This document shows, piece after piece, positions 1 through 11,800 of a stretch of DNA of 64,000 bases. This DNA is from Okapia johnstoni (Eukaryota; Chordata; Mammalia; Artiodactyla; Giraffidae), in the NCBI GenBank assembly GCA_024291935.2, contig CM044316.1:6998501-7062500 (forward strand). Reading direction: 5' to 3'. A program made the position numbers and the translations under genes. Below the pieces are notes generated by a model. That model did not search any database, was not told the origin of the DNA, and saw only the letters and a program-made list of their open reading frames with translations. Within the stretch, counting starts at the first letter, position 1; the number at the start of each line of letters is the position of its first letter.

Positions 1-281
1 TCCCAAAAGGCTCCCTTGTGCTCCCCCACCTCCCTAGTCTCCAGCCCCTCCAAAGGGAAACCTGTCTCCTTACTTGTTACACATGTTTTGCCTGCTTTGG
101 AACCTCATATAAATGGAAATACATAGTGTTTAATCTTCATTGTTTGTATTTTTTTGTTCAGCATTGTTTGTGATTCAGCTGAGTTCAATTATTCTTATTG
201 CTACACAATATTTCACTACGAGAAGAGACCACAATTTATCCATTCTACTGTATATGCACATGTTGGTTGTTTTCAGTTTGG

Positions 282-500
282 GGCTATCAGGTGGCGCAGT
301 GGTAAAGAATCTGCCTGCCAGTGCAGGAAACGCAGGAGACACGGGTTTGATTCCTGGGTGGGGAAGATAACCTGCAGGAGGGTGTGGCAACCCACTCCAG
401 TATTCTTGCCTGGAGAATTCCATGGACTGAGGAGCCTGGCAGGCTAAAGTCCATAGAGTTGCAGAGTTGGGCACAACTGAAGCGACTTAGCACGCAAGCA
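282..500 (+). repeat. Bov-tA type SINE
   Basis: tRNA-derived ruminant SINE recognised by the diagnostic ...AAGAATCTGCCTGCCAGTGC...CCCACTCCAGTATTCTTGCC...AGGAGCCTGGCAGGCTA blocks. Confidence 0.9.
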
Positions 501-514
501 CGTGATCTTTAATA

Positions 515-752
515 AGGGCTTCTCTGGTGGCTCAGTGATAAAGACTCCACCTGCCAATACAGGCAACACAGGAGACCCAGATTTGATCCCTGGTTGGGGA
601 AGATCCCTTGGGGTAGGAAATGGCAACTCAATCCAATATTCTTGCCTGGGAAATCCCACAGACAGAGGAGCCTGGTGGGCTACACTCCATGGGGTTGCAA
701 AGAGTAGGACAAAGAGTAGGACATGACTGAGCAACTGAGCACACACACGCAT
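515..752 (+). repeat. Bov-tA type SINE
   Basis: Second copy in the same orientation, beginning with GGGCTTCTCTGGTGGCTCAG and ending in an ACAC-rich tail after GAGCAACTGAG. Confidence 0.9.
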
Positions 753-1084
753 TATGAATAGGGCTGGTGGGCATGTCTACTGGGTATTTACCTGGCATAT
801 ACACCCACTATGTGGAACTGCGGAGTCAGAGAAGAGATATGGTCAATGTTCATAGATCACACCAGGTTTCCAGCTTGGATGAGTCGGTCTACACTCTGAC
901 CAGCAGTGGATGAGAGTTCCAGCATTTGATCAGAATGTATCCATTTTGCAGAGAAGGCAACTAAGGCTCAAAGAGGGGCATGGGCTGCCTCCTGGTCACT
1001 GAGAGATTCTGGGTCCTTCTCTGTCACCTCCTCTCCTCTAGCATCCTGCCCCTTGTTGTGCCCTCCCAGCCTGGCTGTGGGGTG

Positions 1085-1182
1085 GGGTGGGACAGACGGG
1101 GTCACGTGGAGTTGCGTTCAGCCGGAGGAAGCCAGGCAGGGTGCAGACGGCTGCTGATTCTGAGGCTGTTCAGGAAATCAAG
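1085..1182 (+). other. RASAL3: Putative RASAL3 5' untranslated exon 1
   Basis: A consensus donor (AAG|gtaaga at 1183) lies 142 bases upstream of the acceptor of the first coding exon, and the sequence before it has no SINE. This fits a short noncoding first exon. The 5' end is a guess: no TATA box or CpG island is evident, as is common for blood-restricted genes. Confidence 0.4.
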
Positions 1183-1324
1183 GTAAGAGAGGGACTACAT
1201 GTGGCCTCCAAAGGGGGTTCCCTGGGGGCAGAGATGAGAGTGAGGAGGGGGTGGAAATGAAGACAGCACAACCCTGTCCAGTGGGCAGACACCAGACAGA
1301 ATTATCACCCTCTCATTCCCCCAG

Positions 1325-1659
1325 GAGAATCTCTGCCATGGACCCACCTTCACCAAGCCCGGCCTCCCAAACCCAGCCTGCAGCCCCATCCCCTCTAACC
1401 TCCTACCGCTGGCACTCAGGGGGTGGTGGGGAGAAGGGGGCTGGGGGATTCCGCTGGGGCCGCCTTGCAGGATGGGGGAGGGCACAGAGCCACCAGGAGA
1501 CCACGGTCAGCAGCCAGCCGGCCCCTCGCTCGCTGTTTCGTCGCGTCCTCTCTGCACCCCCCAAGGAGTCACGCACGAGCCGCCTGAAAATATCCAAGAG
1601 CCTCTGGGGGAAAAACAAGAGCCAACCGCTGGATTCAGAACTGGAGCCAGAAAACCCAG
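1325..1659 (+). CDS. RASAL3: RASAL3 exon 2 (start codon)
   Basis: The acceptor AG is at 1323-1324 and the ATG at 1338 sits in a good Kozak context (gccATGG). It begins [14 protein letters not shown], close to human RASAL3. The exon encodes a low-complexity Ser/Pro/Arg-rich N-terminus of 107 residues and ends in phase 1 before the donor gtatgt. Confidence 0.93.
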
Positions 1660-2813
1660 GTATGTGGCTCCCCCACCCAGGCTGGGAGGCCCGGATGCAG
1701 GGAGGTTTTGTCTGCCTCCGGAGCATCAGCCTTACAGACACAGGAAGTTGTGGGGAGTGCAAAAGCCCAACAGGAAGTGGCTGGGGGCCCAGCTGGCTGC
1801 CCTCTTCCCTCTCTCCCCCCCACCCCAGGGGCCTGGGCATGGTGGCAGTGGCTAGGAACCTATGAGCTGGGGGTCCAGCCAGGGGAAGGGGCAGGGAACA
1901 GGCTGATGTGGCAGCACTGTCCAGATGCCAAATGGCTCTTGGCCCCGATAGGTCTCTCCTCATATTCAGTGGCCCAGGTGTCTTTTCTCCTGCTTGGATA
2001 CCCATTTCTGCTGTCTCCTACTCTCCTGCCCTCAATCCTCAGTGTCTTAGTATCTCCTCTTTCTTGAGCTTCAGTTTCTCCACAGGTTAAACTGGAATCA
2101 TGACTCCTATCCTGAAGGGTATATCATTTATTCATTCAGTCGTTCAAACAGAGGTCTGTGAGTATTTACTATGTCCTAGGCCTGCCCTGAGCTAGCCACT
2201 GAGGACACAGCAGGAACAAAACAGATGAAACTGCCTGCCTCATGGAGTTCATGGTGCAGTGAGAGTGACAGACTGTAAACAAGTAAATAAGGAGATGACA
2301 GGTGGGGCTAAGTGTCCCACAGAGAGAATTAGAATTGTAAAGGATACCATGAGAGTTGGAGCTCAGGAACGCCTGGGACTCAGCACATTTTATGTGATCT
2401 GTTAGCAAGTGGAGTTATCGCTTATTCCCCTGGTGGTAAAACAGTAGGATGGATGAGTCCTCTGGAGGGGTTGATTCAGTCCTCCTATTTCTGAAAGCTC
2501 ATTTAATTCTCATCATTCATATCCCCATTTTGCAGAGGTATCCCTTCAGCCCCCTCCAGGGTATCAGATATTGCCCACTCCATAGCATCCAGTGAGAGCT
2601 CTCTGACAAGCCCACCTGCTCTTCCCCTACTCCAACACCTCCCATGGCTCCTTAATACCTTCAAGATGAATCCCCATCTCCTCTAACTGACACCCAAGCC
2701 TCTGCCAATCTCTTCCTGAACCTTCCCCTCCAGACTTTAAGCCCTCCAAGCCGTCCTCACCCCTCCCTTTATTTCTCTGGACCAGGCCATATGCCAACTC
2801 CCAGCCTTTGCTC

Positions 2814-2876
<63 letters not shown>

Positions 2877-5800
2877 TCTCAGTTGCTCAGTCATCTCCGA
2901 ATCTCTGTTACCCCACGGACTGTAACTCACCAGGCTCTTCTGTCCATGGAATTTTCCAGGAAGAATACTGGAGCAGGTTGCCATTTCCTATTCCAGGGCA
3001 TCTTCTTGACCCAGGGATTGAAACTACGTCTCTTGCATCCCCTGCATTGGCAGGTGGGTTCTTTACCACTGAGCCAGCTGGGAAACCCTGGTCACTCTGT
3101 TCATGCTACCATCTCCTCAATCTCTGTCAAATCAAATCTGCTCTTCAAGACCCAGTGCAGGGAATTCCCTGGTGTTCCAGTGGTTAAGGGGCTTCCCTAA
3201 GTAGCTCAGTGTTGAAGAATCCGCCTGCAATACAGGAGACCTGAGTTCAATCCCTTGGTCAGGGAGATCCCCTGCAGGAGGGCACAGCAACCCACTGCAG
3301 TATTCTTGCCTGGAGAATTCCATGGACAGAGGAGCCTGGCGGGCTACAGTCCACAGGGTCACAAAGAGTCGGAAACGACTTAGCGACTAAACAGCAATAG
3401 CAGCAGATTTGGTAAAATGGGGGTTATAATAGTGTTTTGAATGGCTTTTGGAGGATTAAATGAGAGAAGGAATGTGGAATAGTAAGTACAGTACAGGGTA
3501 CTTAGTCTGTGGGGCTACATCCACTCCCCATTACTACCCATGGCTACTGGAGACAAGGCCCAGAGAGGTGTGGAGGCTTGTCTAGCACCTGACATGACTG
3601 CTAGGTGGGCTGGGAAGAGGAGGCACTTAGGAGGGAACCCTTGATGAGCCTTGGTGAGTGGAAAGGTTGTCCTGAGGAAGAAGAAAGGACTCCCAGGTCC
3701 CCAGCGCCTCCTCCTCTACCCAGAGCCTGAGCCAGAGCTGGAACCCCTGGCCGCACAAATCCCAGAGGCTCCCACCCCTGATGTGCCCGTCTGGAACATC
3801 GAAGCCTTCACACTACTTGATGGGAAGCTGGTGCTGCTTGGGAATGAAGAGGAGGTAAGAGGGACCACATGGGCAAGGGAAGGGGAAGAAAGGAAGGGGG
3901 CGAGAAAAGCAGTAAGGGAGCGTGAGGGGTATACAGAAAGGTGTCTGCCTCTCACTCTGTCTGTCTGCTTCCCCTTTCTGACCACCCACTCCTGCTGGGG
4001 GACAGGGTCCTCGCCAGCCCCGGATGGGGAGCGCTAGCTCCGAGAGCAGCATCCAAGTGGCCTTGGGGAACCTCAAGGATCCAGGTAAGCTTGAGAGACA
4101 GGGAGAGCTGGGGCATTTGGGAATCTGTTAAAGTGGGGCAGAATCCAAGATGATCCCACCCACCCCCCAATCTTCCATCCCTGACCACCCACAGATCGGA
4201 TCCCTGGAAAGACAGAGCCAGAGGCTGCTGGCGCCCACCAGGTCCACAATGTTCGGGTAAGTGGTGGGTGGAGGGGAGAGGAAAGAATTCAGACCCTCAT
4301 AGGTGAAAGGGGGGACTTTTCCTGGGTGATCTTTTTTCATTAATTTCCTGGGTTTTTTTTACTTTTTAAATTTATTTATTTTTATTCTTGGCTGTGCTGG
4401 GTCTTTGTTACTGCTCATGGGCTTTCTCTAGTTGCGGCGAGCAGGGGCTACTCTTCCTGGCGGTGCGTGGGCTTCTCATGGCGGTGGTTTCCCTTGCTGT
4501 GGAGCGTGGGCTCTAGGCACATGGCCTTTAGTAAACACCACTTGGGCTCAGTAGTTGCAGCTCATGAGCTCTAGAGCTTGGGCTCAGTGATACAATGCTC
4601 AGGCTTAGTTGCTCCGCAGCATGTGGAATCTTCCCATACCAGAGATGGAAGCCGTGTCCCCTGCAATGGCAGATGGATTCTTACCCACTGAACCACTAAG
4701 GAAATCCTCCTGGGCCATCTTGACCATGTCACTGACCCTCTCTGGGCCATAGTGTCCCTATCTGTCAAATGAAGCCAGTGAGAGAAGCTCCTTCTTGGGG
4801 CTGTTTATGTAAAGTCCATAAAGAATGTAGGAAAGCACCGTGGCTGGTGCTTTAAAAATGGCAGCTGTTGATTGCCTTTAATATTCTTGCAAATGTAGTC
4901 TGAGTTTGTGATTTCCCTCAAGATCAACAGATCTTCCAGGACATCCTGGGTGGGGCGAGGAAAGGACCTGAGGAGGGAACATAGGGTTCTGCCCAGCTGA
5001 TGTCCTTCTCCCCACAGGGGCTGCTGAAGCGGTTGAAAGAGAAGAAAAAGGCCAAGTCAGAGCTAGGAGCCAGTGCTTCCCGAGATGGGTAAGGGTCCCT
5101 GAGGAGCTAGAGGGGCTGGGATTCAACACTGCCCCTCCCATTCCTCCTGCCTATAATTCTGATCTTCACCAAATATACCCTGTGGGCGGGCGTCTGTGTC
5201 CAGCCCCTTGTTGGGCAATGCTGGGGCCGCTGAAAGACCCTTATCATGGAGTCAGCCCTCCATTGAAGTGTGGGGGCAGAGTGTGACACAGTAACTCTAA
5301 AATAGCAGCTGGGTCAACACCTTGGTTTGGGAGTGAGTGTCTTGGAAAGGGACGCTTGATCTGAGATGTGAAGGATGTGTGTATGTGTGTGTGTGTGTGT
5401 GTTTGGTCATGTCTGACTCTTTGCAATGCCACGACTGTAGCCCACCAGGCTCCTCTGTCAGTGGGATTTTCCTGGCAAGAATACTGGAGTGGTTTGCCAT
5501 TCCCTCCCTCCGGGAAGATATGAAGGCTAGATGGAAGTTAATCAGGCCAAAAAGGACAGGGAAAGTGTTCCAGGCAGAGGGAAGAGCAAATGCAAAGGTC
5601 AAGAGGACTAATGAAGTGACAAAAACAAGGCCAGTGTGACTGGAGTACAGACAGTGAGGAATTAAGTGTCAAAAGGATGGATTCAAGTCCAACTTAGGTT
5701 CAAGTTCCCTCTGGCTTCCTTCCACCCTTTGGGCTGTAGGGGGCAGGTTGTGGGGGTCAGGGGAGTGAGTAGGAATGACAGCTTGCTCACGTGCCCCTTC

Positions 5801-8800
5801 GCCAGGCCCCCCAGTGCTCTGGGCTCCCGGGAGTCGCTGGCTACGATTTCCGAGCTGGACCTCGGAGCCGAGCGGGACGTGCGGGTCTGGCCACTGCACC
5901 ACAGCCTGCTGGAGGAGCCCCACTGCTTCCAAGTAAGTAAAGGCAACTCTCCATCTCACCTGATCCTTTGGCTCAACCCTTGGCCTCAACCGCACTCTTG
6001 GATTCTCCCTCCTCAACAGGTAACATGGGCGGGCGGGAGTCGGTGCTTCTCCTGTCGCACGGCTGCAGAGAGAGACCGCTGGATCGAGGACCTTCGTCGC
6101 CACTTCCAGCCTAGTCAGGTCGGTAGTGTGCAAGGCCCCGCCCCTTCCACCCAACCCAAATCCCACTCGCGCCAAAACTTTGCCCCTTGGACACACCTGC
6201 CTTCCTACACTTTTGCAACCACTCCGAGATCCTCTGCTGATTCCATGAATTACCAGCCCCTTGCACAGCTTGGACTGTATTCAATCCAAGCCCTATTTGC
6301 ACCCCAGGAAGTCGCCAAGTTTCCACCCCGCGGTTACTCCTCCATGCCCTGGACCCCGGATCTCTCCGGGAGGGCCCAGAAAAGCTAGAGGATCATCGTG
6401 GGACCCCCGTAGTCCCGCTGTCTTCCCCCAGAGGCCCAGCGTACCCCTGGAAGCACGCGCCCCGCGTGCACCTCTGGTGTGCAATGTGGAGCACCGAAGC
6501 CACGCTCCTGTCTCTGCTTTGGTCCGCAGGACAACGTGGAGCGGGAAGAAACGTGGCTGAGCGTGTGGGTGCACGAAGTGAAGGGGCTGCCCCCCGGGCG
6601 GCGGCGGCGGCGCCGGGAGTGCGAGTGGAGCTGTGGCTGGACGGAGCGCTGCTGGCGCGCACGACTCCGCGGGCCGGCCCGGGCCAGCTCTTCTGGGCAG
6701 AACGCTTCCACTTTGAGGCGCTGCCGCCAGCGCGTCGCCTGTCCCTGCGACTACGCGGAGCGGGCCCCGGGGACGCGGTGCTGGGCCGGGTGGCCTTGGC
6801 GCTGGAAGAGCTGGGCGTCCCCCGTGCGCCCGCCGCGGGTCTGGAGCGCTGGTTCCCGCTGCTCGGGGCGCCAGCCGGCGCAGCGCTGCGGGCACGAATC
6901 CGGGCGCGGCGCCTGCGAGTGCTGCCGTCGGAGCGCTACAAGGAGCTGGCCGAGTTCCTCACGTTCCACTACGCGCGCCTCTGCGGGGCTCTCGAACTCG
7001 CGCTGTCCGCTCAAGCCAAAGAAGAGCTAGCCGCTGCCATGGTGCGCGTGCTGCGGGCCACCGGCCGGGCTCAGGTGCGGCGCCGCGACGGGACGAACCC
7101 GGGTGACCAGGGGCTGACCGATCGCGTGCTCCAAGGGGGGAGTTGGCGGGGACCAGTACCAGAGTGGTACCTTCGAGGGGCGGGTCAACTTGAGGGGTGG
7201 GGTCTGAACTGAGCTTCTGCCCTGTGAGACCCAAGTTTCTGCTTTGATGGGGAGGTTCCCGTTTTGTTAAGAGCCCCAGCAGCGAGGGGTGGGCCTGGGC
7301 AGCAGATGCGAGGAGCAGGGCCTATGCCCAAGGGTGAGGGGCCCGCCAAGAGCAGGGATTCTCACGACTCAGTCCGCGCCCAGCGCGATGTAACCCCACT
7401 ATGCCTAGGCCCTGGTGACAGACCTGGGCACCGCAGAGCTGGCACGCAGTGGAGGTCGTGAGACACTGCTTTTCCGGGAAAACACATTGGCCACCAAGGC
7501 CATCGATGAGTACATGAAGCTGGTGGCACAGGATTACCTCCAAGAAACGCTGGGTGAGCAGAGTGGGACAGAGGTCAGAGGCTTAGTTGAGCCTGCTAGG
7601 GCAACCCAGGGGAAATCTGAGAACCCTTGGGTAAACTTGGATTCTGGTGGTGGGTGACGCCCTGGGGATGCTGGGATCCTAGAGCAAATTGGAGGTTCCC
7701 CAAGATTTTAGGTGCCTCTGAAGTAGGTTGGAGATGGAACCAGAGGCTGGGTGTTGTGGGTTGTGGTCATGGTCCAGGCCCTCTCTGGTTGTGCTGGACT
7801 GCAGGACGGGTTGTGCGGCGTCTCTGTGCCTCCACCGAGGACTGTGAGGTGGACCCCAGTAAATGCCCAGCCTCAGATCTGCTGCAGCACCAGAGCAGAC
7901 TGCGAAACAGCTGCAAGGAGGTCTTTGAGAACATCATCCACTCGTACAAGTGAGTGTCAGGGCCCCACTTCCTCTCAGTCACTGTGCTAGCTCTGACTCC
8001 AAATTAAGGTTTCCAGGTAAAATATAAGATGCCCAGTTAAATGAGATACCATATTTGTGACATACTTTTTTATACTAAAAAAAAAGTATTCATTTTTTTA
8101 AATCTGAAATTCAAGTTTAACTGTTTATCTTAAAGTTTTATTTGCTAAATCTGGCAACTCATTCCCAATGTCATGCTACCTAACCCCAAGTAACATGGGA
8201 CCTGATTCTTTGTCTTCTAGACTACAGGTGACCCCATACCCTAATTTCATGCCACCTGACCCCAGTTAACATAGGGTCTCAATCCTGTTGGAGCTTCCCT
8301 GGTGGCTCAGATAGTAAGAATCTGCCTGCAATGCAGAAGACCCGGGTTTGATCCCTGGTTTGGGAAGATCCCCTGGAGAAGGGAATGGCAACCCCACTCT
8401 AGTATTCTTGCCAGGAGAATTCCATGGACAGAGGAGCCTGGCAGGCTTCAGTCCATGGAGTTGCAGAGTCAGATAGGACTCAGCAACTAACACTTTCACT
8501 TTCACTCAATCCTATGATCTCTGATTCCAGTAATGCCATACTCCCAATCCCACGATCCCTGAACTTAAGTGACCCTATATCCCAAATCCCATGTAACTAG
8601 AATTCCTAGGCTTCCAATTCCCTGACTTCTGACCCTAGGTTAACCTGTGTGCCTAATCCCATGTCACCTAGGACATCAATCTCATGATTTCTGAATCTAG
8701 ATGACTCTGTGACCCAATCTTATGCTACTTCATATTATGTACTCTGTCTGGCACCGCAGTTTCATGTCCAGTTATAGCTGGACATGAAGCTCATGGCTTC

Positions 8801-11800
8801 TTTCCTCCTGTGAACCTATACCCCCAAATCTAAGATTTCTGACTCCAGAAGTCACCACAATGTGTACACCACTGACAAGCCCTGACCCCAAGCAGACCTA
8901 TAACCCCAAGCATCATTATCCCCAATGTCTTCTATCCTGGAACTTAGCATGCAGGTGTCTATTGACCCCTGACCTTAGGATTTCGATCATCCATGAAATC
9001 TTATGCTCATATCTTTCCCCTCTGACTATTGCCTCTTCTCTCCCAGCTGGTTCCCAGCAGAGCTGGGCACTGTGTTCTCAGGCTGGCGAGAAGCATGCAA
9101 AGCACGTGGCTCTGAGGCACTGGGGCCCCGACTTGTATGTGCCTCTCTCTTTCTGCGGCTCCTGTGTCCTGCTATTCTGTCACCCAGCCTCTTCGGCCTA
9201 GCACCAGAGCACCCGGCGCCTGGCCCAGCCCGCACCCTCACACTGATCGCCAAGGTCATCCAGAACCTTGCCAACCATGCTCCGTAGGTGCTGGGAGGCT
9301 GGGGAGCCACACTGGGGTGGTGGGGGTGGAAGATGCTGGATCTGACCCACCCAGTTGGCCTCTGATGCAGGTTTGGTGAGAAGGAAGCCTACATGAGCTT
9401 CATGAACACCTTTCTGGAGGATCATGGACCTGCCATGCAACATTTCCTGGACCAAGTGGCCATGGTGGATGCAGACACAGCACCCAGTGGTTATCAGGGC
9501 AGCAGTGACCTGGCCCTCCAGCTGGCAGTCCTGCATGCTCAGCTCTGTACCATCTTTGCTGAACTTGACCAGGTGTGGCCTGAGCACAGAGCCCAGAACA
9601 TGAGGTAGGGAGGTAAGAGAGTAGGGGTCTCTGGTCCTGGAGAGTTTGCTCAACATCCTCCCTGCATGCTTTACCAGGCCACCCGGGACAACCTGGAACC
9701 ACTGCCCACTATCCTGCATGCCATCGAAGAGGGCCGACCTGTACCTGTGACTGTGCCAATGTGTCTCCCAGCACCCCGCACCCAGGGCCATTCCAGGTAA
9801 CTACTTGCCTCGAGTCTGACCTGATCCAGTTCTGATGGGTGGGAGTAGGGGAAGGGCCAAAGGCATGCACGGGGTCAGAGGTGAAGACAGGATCATGTCA
9901 GGGGTCAGAGACAGGGTCATGTTCATCATCAGAGACATTGTAGGATGGAGGTCAGAGGCTGGAGACAGGGTCATCTCGAGGGTCAGGGAGAGGCTCACAG
10001 TGCCATCAGAGAGGGGGACATCAGGTCAGATTGGAATCTGAGGTGGGGATTAGGCATTGCAGAGGTCAGAGAGAGGTCACATCTAGGGTCAGAGAGAGAA
10101 AGTGACATTGTCACTTTCAGCAAAGAGGGGCAGATCTCAGGTCGGGCCCAGGAGGAGATGGGGTCAAAGTTTATGGGCAGAGTCATTTTGGGGGTCAGAA
10201 GTCAGGGACCATGTTCTTTCAAAAAGCAGAGACAGGTTCAGTCGAAGGTCAGAGTTTGGGGACAAGAGGGAGTCAGATTGGGAAGGAAGAGGGTACAGTT
10301 TTGAGCAGAGGTCAAGCTCCAGCGGGCTTCCCAGGTGGTGCTAGTAGTAAAGAACCTGCTTGCCAGTTCAGGATATGTAAGAGACACAGGTTCGACCCCT
10401 GGTTTGGGAAGATTCTCTGAAGAAGGGCATGAGAACCCACTCCAGTATTCTTGACTGGAGAATCCCATGAACAGAGGAGCCTGGTGGGCTACAGTCCCTT
10501 AGGACTGCAAAGAGTTGGGCAGGATTGAAGTGATTTAGCATGTAGACAAGCTCTGGCAGATTGGAAGTAGAGATTACACAGAGGCTCAAGTCAAGTGTAA
10601 CACTGTGTCAGAGCTCCGTGACAAGGCTAAAGAGGAATCAAAGGTTAGATTGAGGTCATAGAAGGGACAGTATTATCGAAGTCCAGGACAGGACCAGAAG
10701 TAAAATGGGATCCCTTTAGCCACAGGGCTTGCAGAGAAGTAAAAGATCAGGGGTGGAGTTATTTCTGGTGGAAGGTAGAGGTGTGGGTCAGCTCAGAAAC
10801 CGGTGGAAGGTCTGAGCTCCCCATCCCACCCCCAGCATCTCTGCAGGGGAGAAGCCTGGCTTTCTGGCCCCCCGCGACCTCCCCAAGCACACCCCCTCTC
10901 ATCTCCAAGAGTCAGTCCCTGCGCAGCGTTCAAGGCGCAGGTAGTTGGGCCCGGCCGCGGCTGGAGGAGGAACAGCGCCCCCGGCTGCCTCGGCCGGTAC
11001 AGCGCACGCAGAGTGTCCCGGCTGGCCGCCCCGCTCGCCGCCGCCCGTCTGCCGGACCGCGGCCGCGACCCAAAGGCTCCCTACACACGGGACCCGCGCC
11101 CCGCGGTCGGCCCTGGACTGGAGCCTCAGCATCGCTGCCTCGGAAGCCGTCGGTGCCCTGGCAGCGCCAGATGGACCAGCCAAGAGACAAAGACCAGGCG
11201 CTGGGCACCCACCGCCCCGTGGGCAAGGTGAGGTGTACAGCTCAGGTCCGCGCATAGAGTGGGGAGACAGGATTGGAAAAAAACTGAAAGATAGGCAGGT
11301 CTCGGTTCAAACACCGAGCTTGCTGTGCTCTGTGATTCAGGCCTGACCCAACCCTCTCTGAGCCTCAGTTTTCCTCTTCTGTACAATTAGAGCGTCATTA
11401 CCCTATAGGCAGGGCGGTGAGGAGGCAGAGCAAACGGAACCGGGAGGTCAGTCAGGGTCCGTGCGGAGAAGGGGCAGGACAGTGGCTCAGGTTACAGTTG
11501 CTCCCTCCCTACAGCTGGCGGAGCTTCAGTGCGAGGTGGCTGCCCTGCGTCAGGATCTGAAGGCGCTGTCCGGCCTCGTGGAGTCACTCAGCACCCACAT
11601 CCGGTCCTTGAGCGAGCAGCAGGAGCAGCTTCGGACCCAGCTTCAGCTCTTGGATTCCAGGCTCCGAGAAGGGTAAGCCCCGCCCTCTCTATTAGCTCCG
11701 CCCCAGGAGGCCTTGCTAAAGAGAGATCGGCTCAGGCCCCGCCTCCCAGTAAGTCCACCCAAATCACGCCTGGCACGGCCACGCCCCCTCTGTAAGACCC

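Larger units (their letters stand above)
1..1080. other. Intergenic region upstream of RASAL3
   Basis: No coding exon was recognised here. Two Bov-tA SINEs occupy about 282-752. The rest is unremarkable single-copy or old-repeat sequence. Confidence 0.6.
1660..3723 (+). other. RASAL3: RASAL3 intron 2
   Basis: Holds an old interspersed repeat (about 2128-2290), a long TG microsatellite and two SINEs (2874-3405). No extra exon was recognised. Confidence 0.6.

Noticed and set aside
2769..3200. Open frames of Cys-Val or Thr-His repeats
   Set aside because: They are translations of the TG microsatellite and adjoining SINE.
5666..6388. Continuous 240-residue frame over RASAL3 exons 7 and 8
   Set aside because: It is the two real exons plus read-through of the intron between and after them, not a separate gene.
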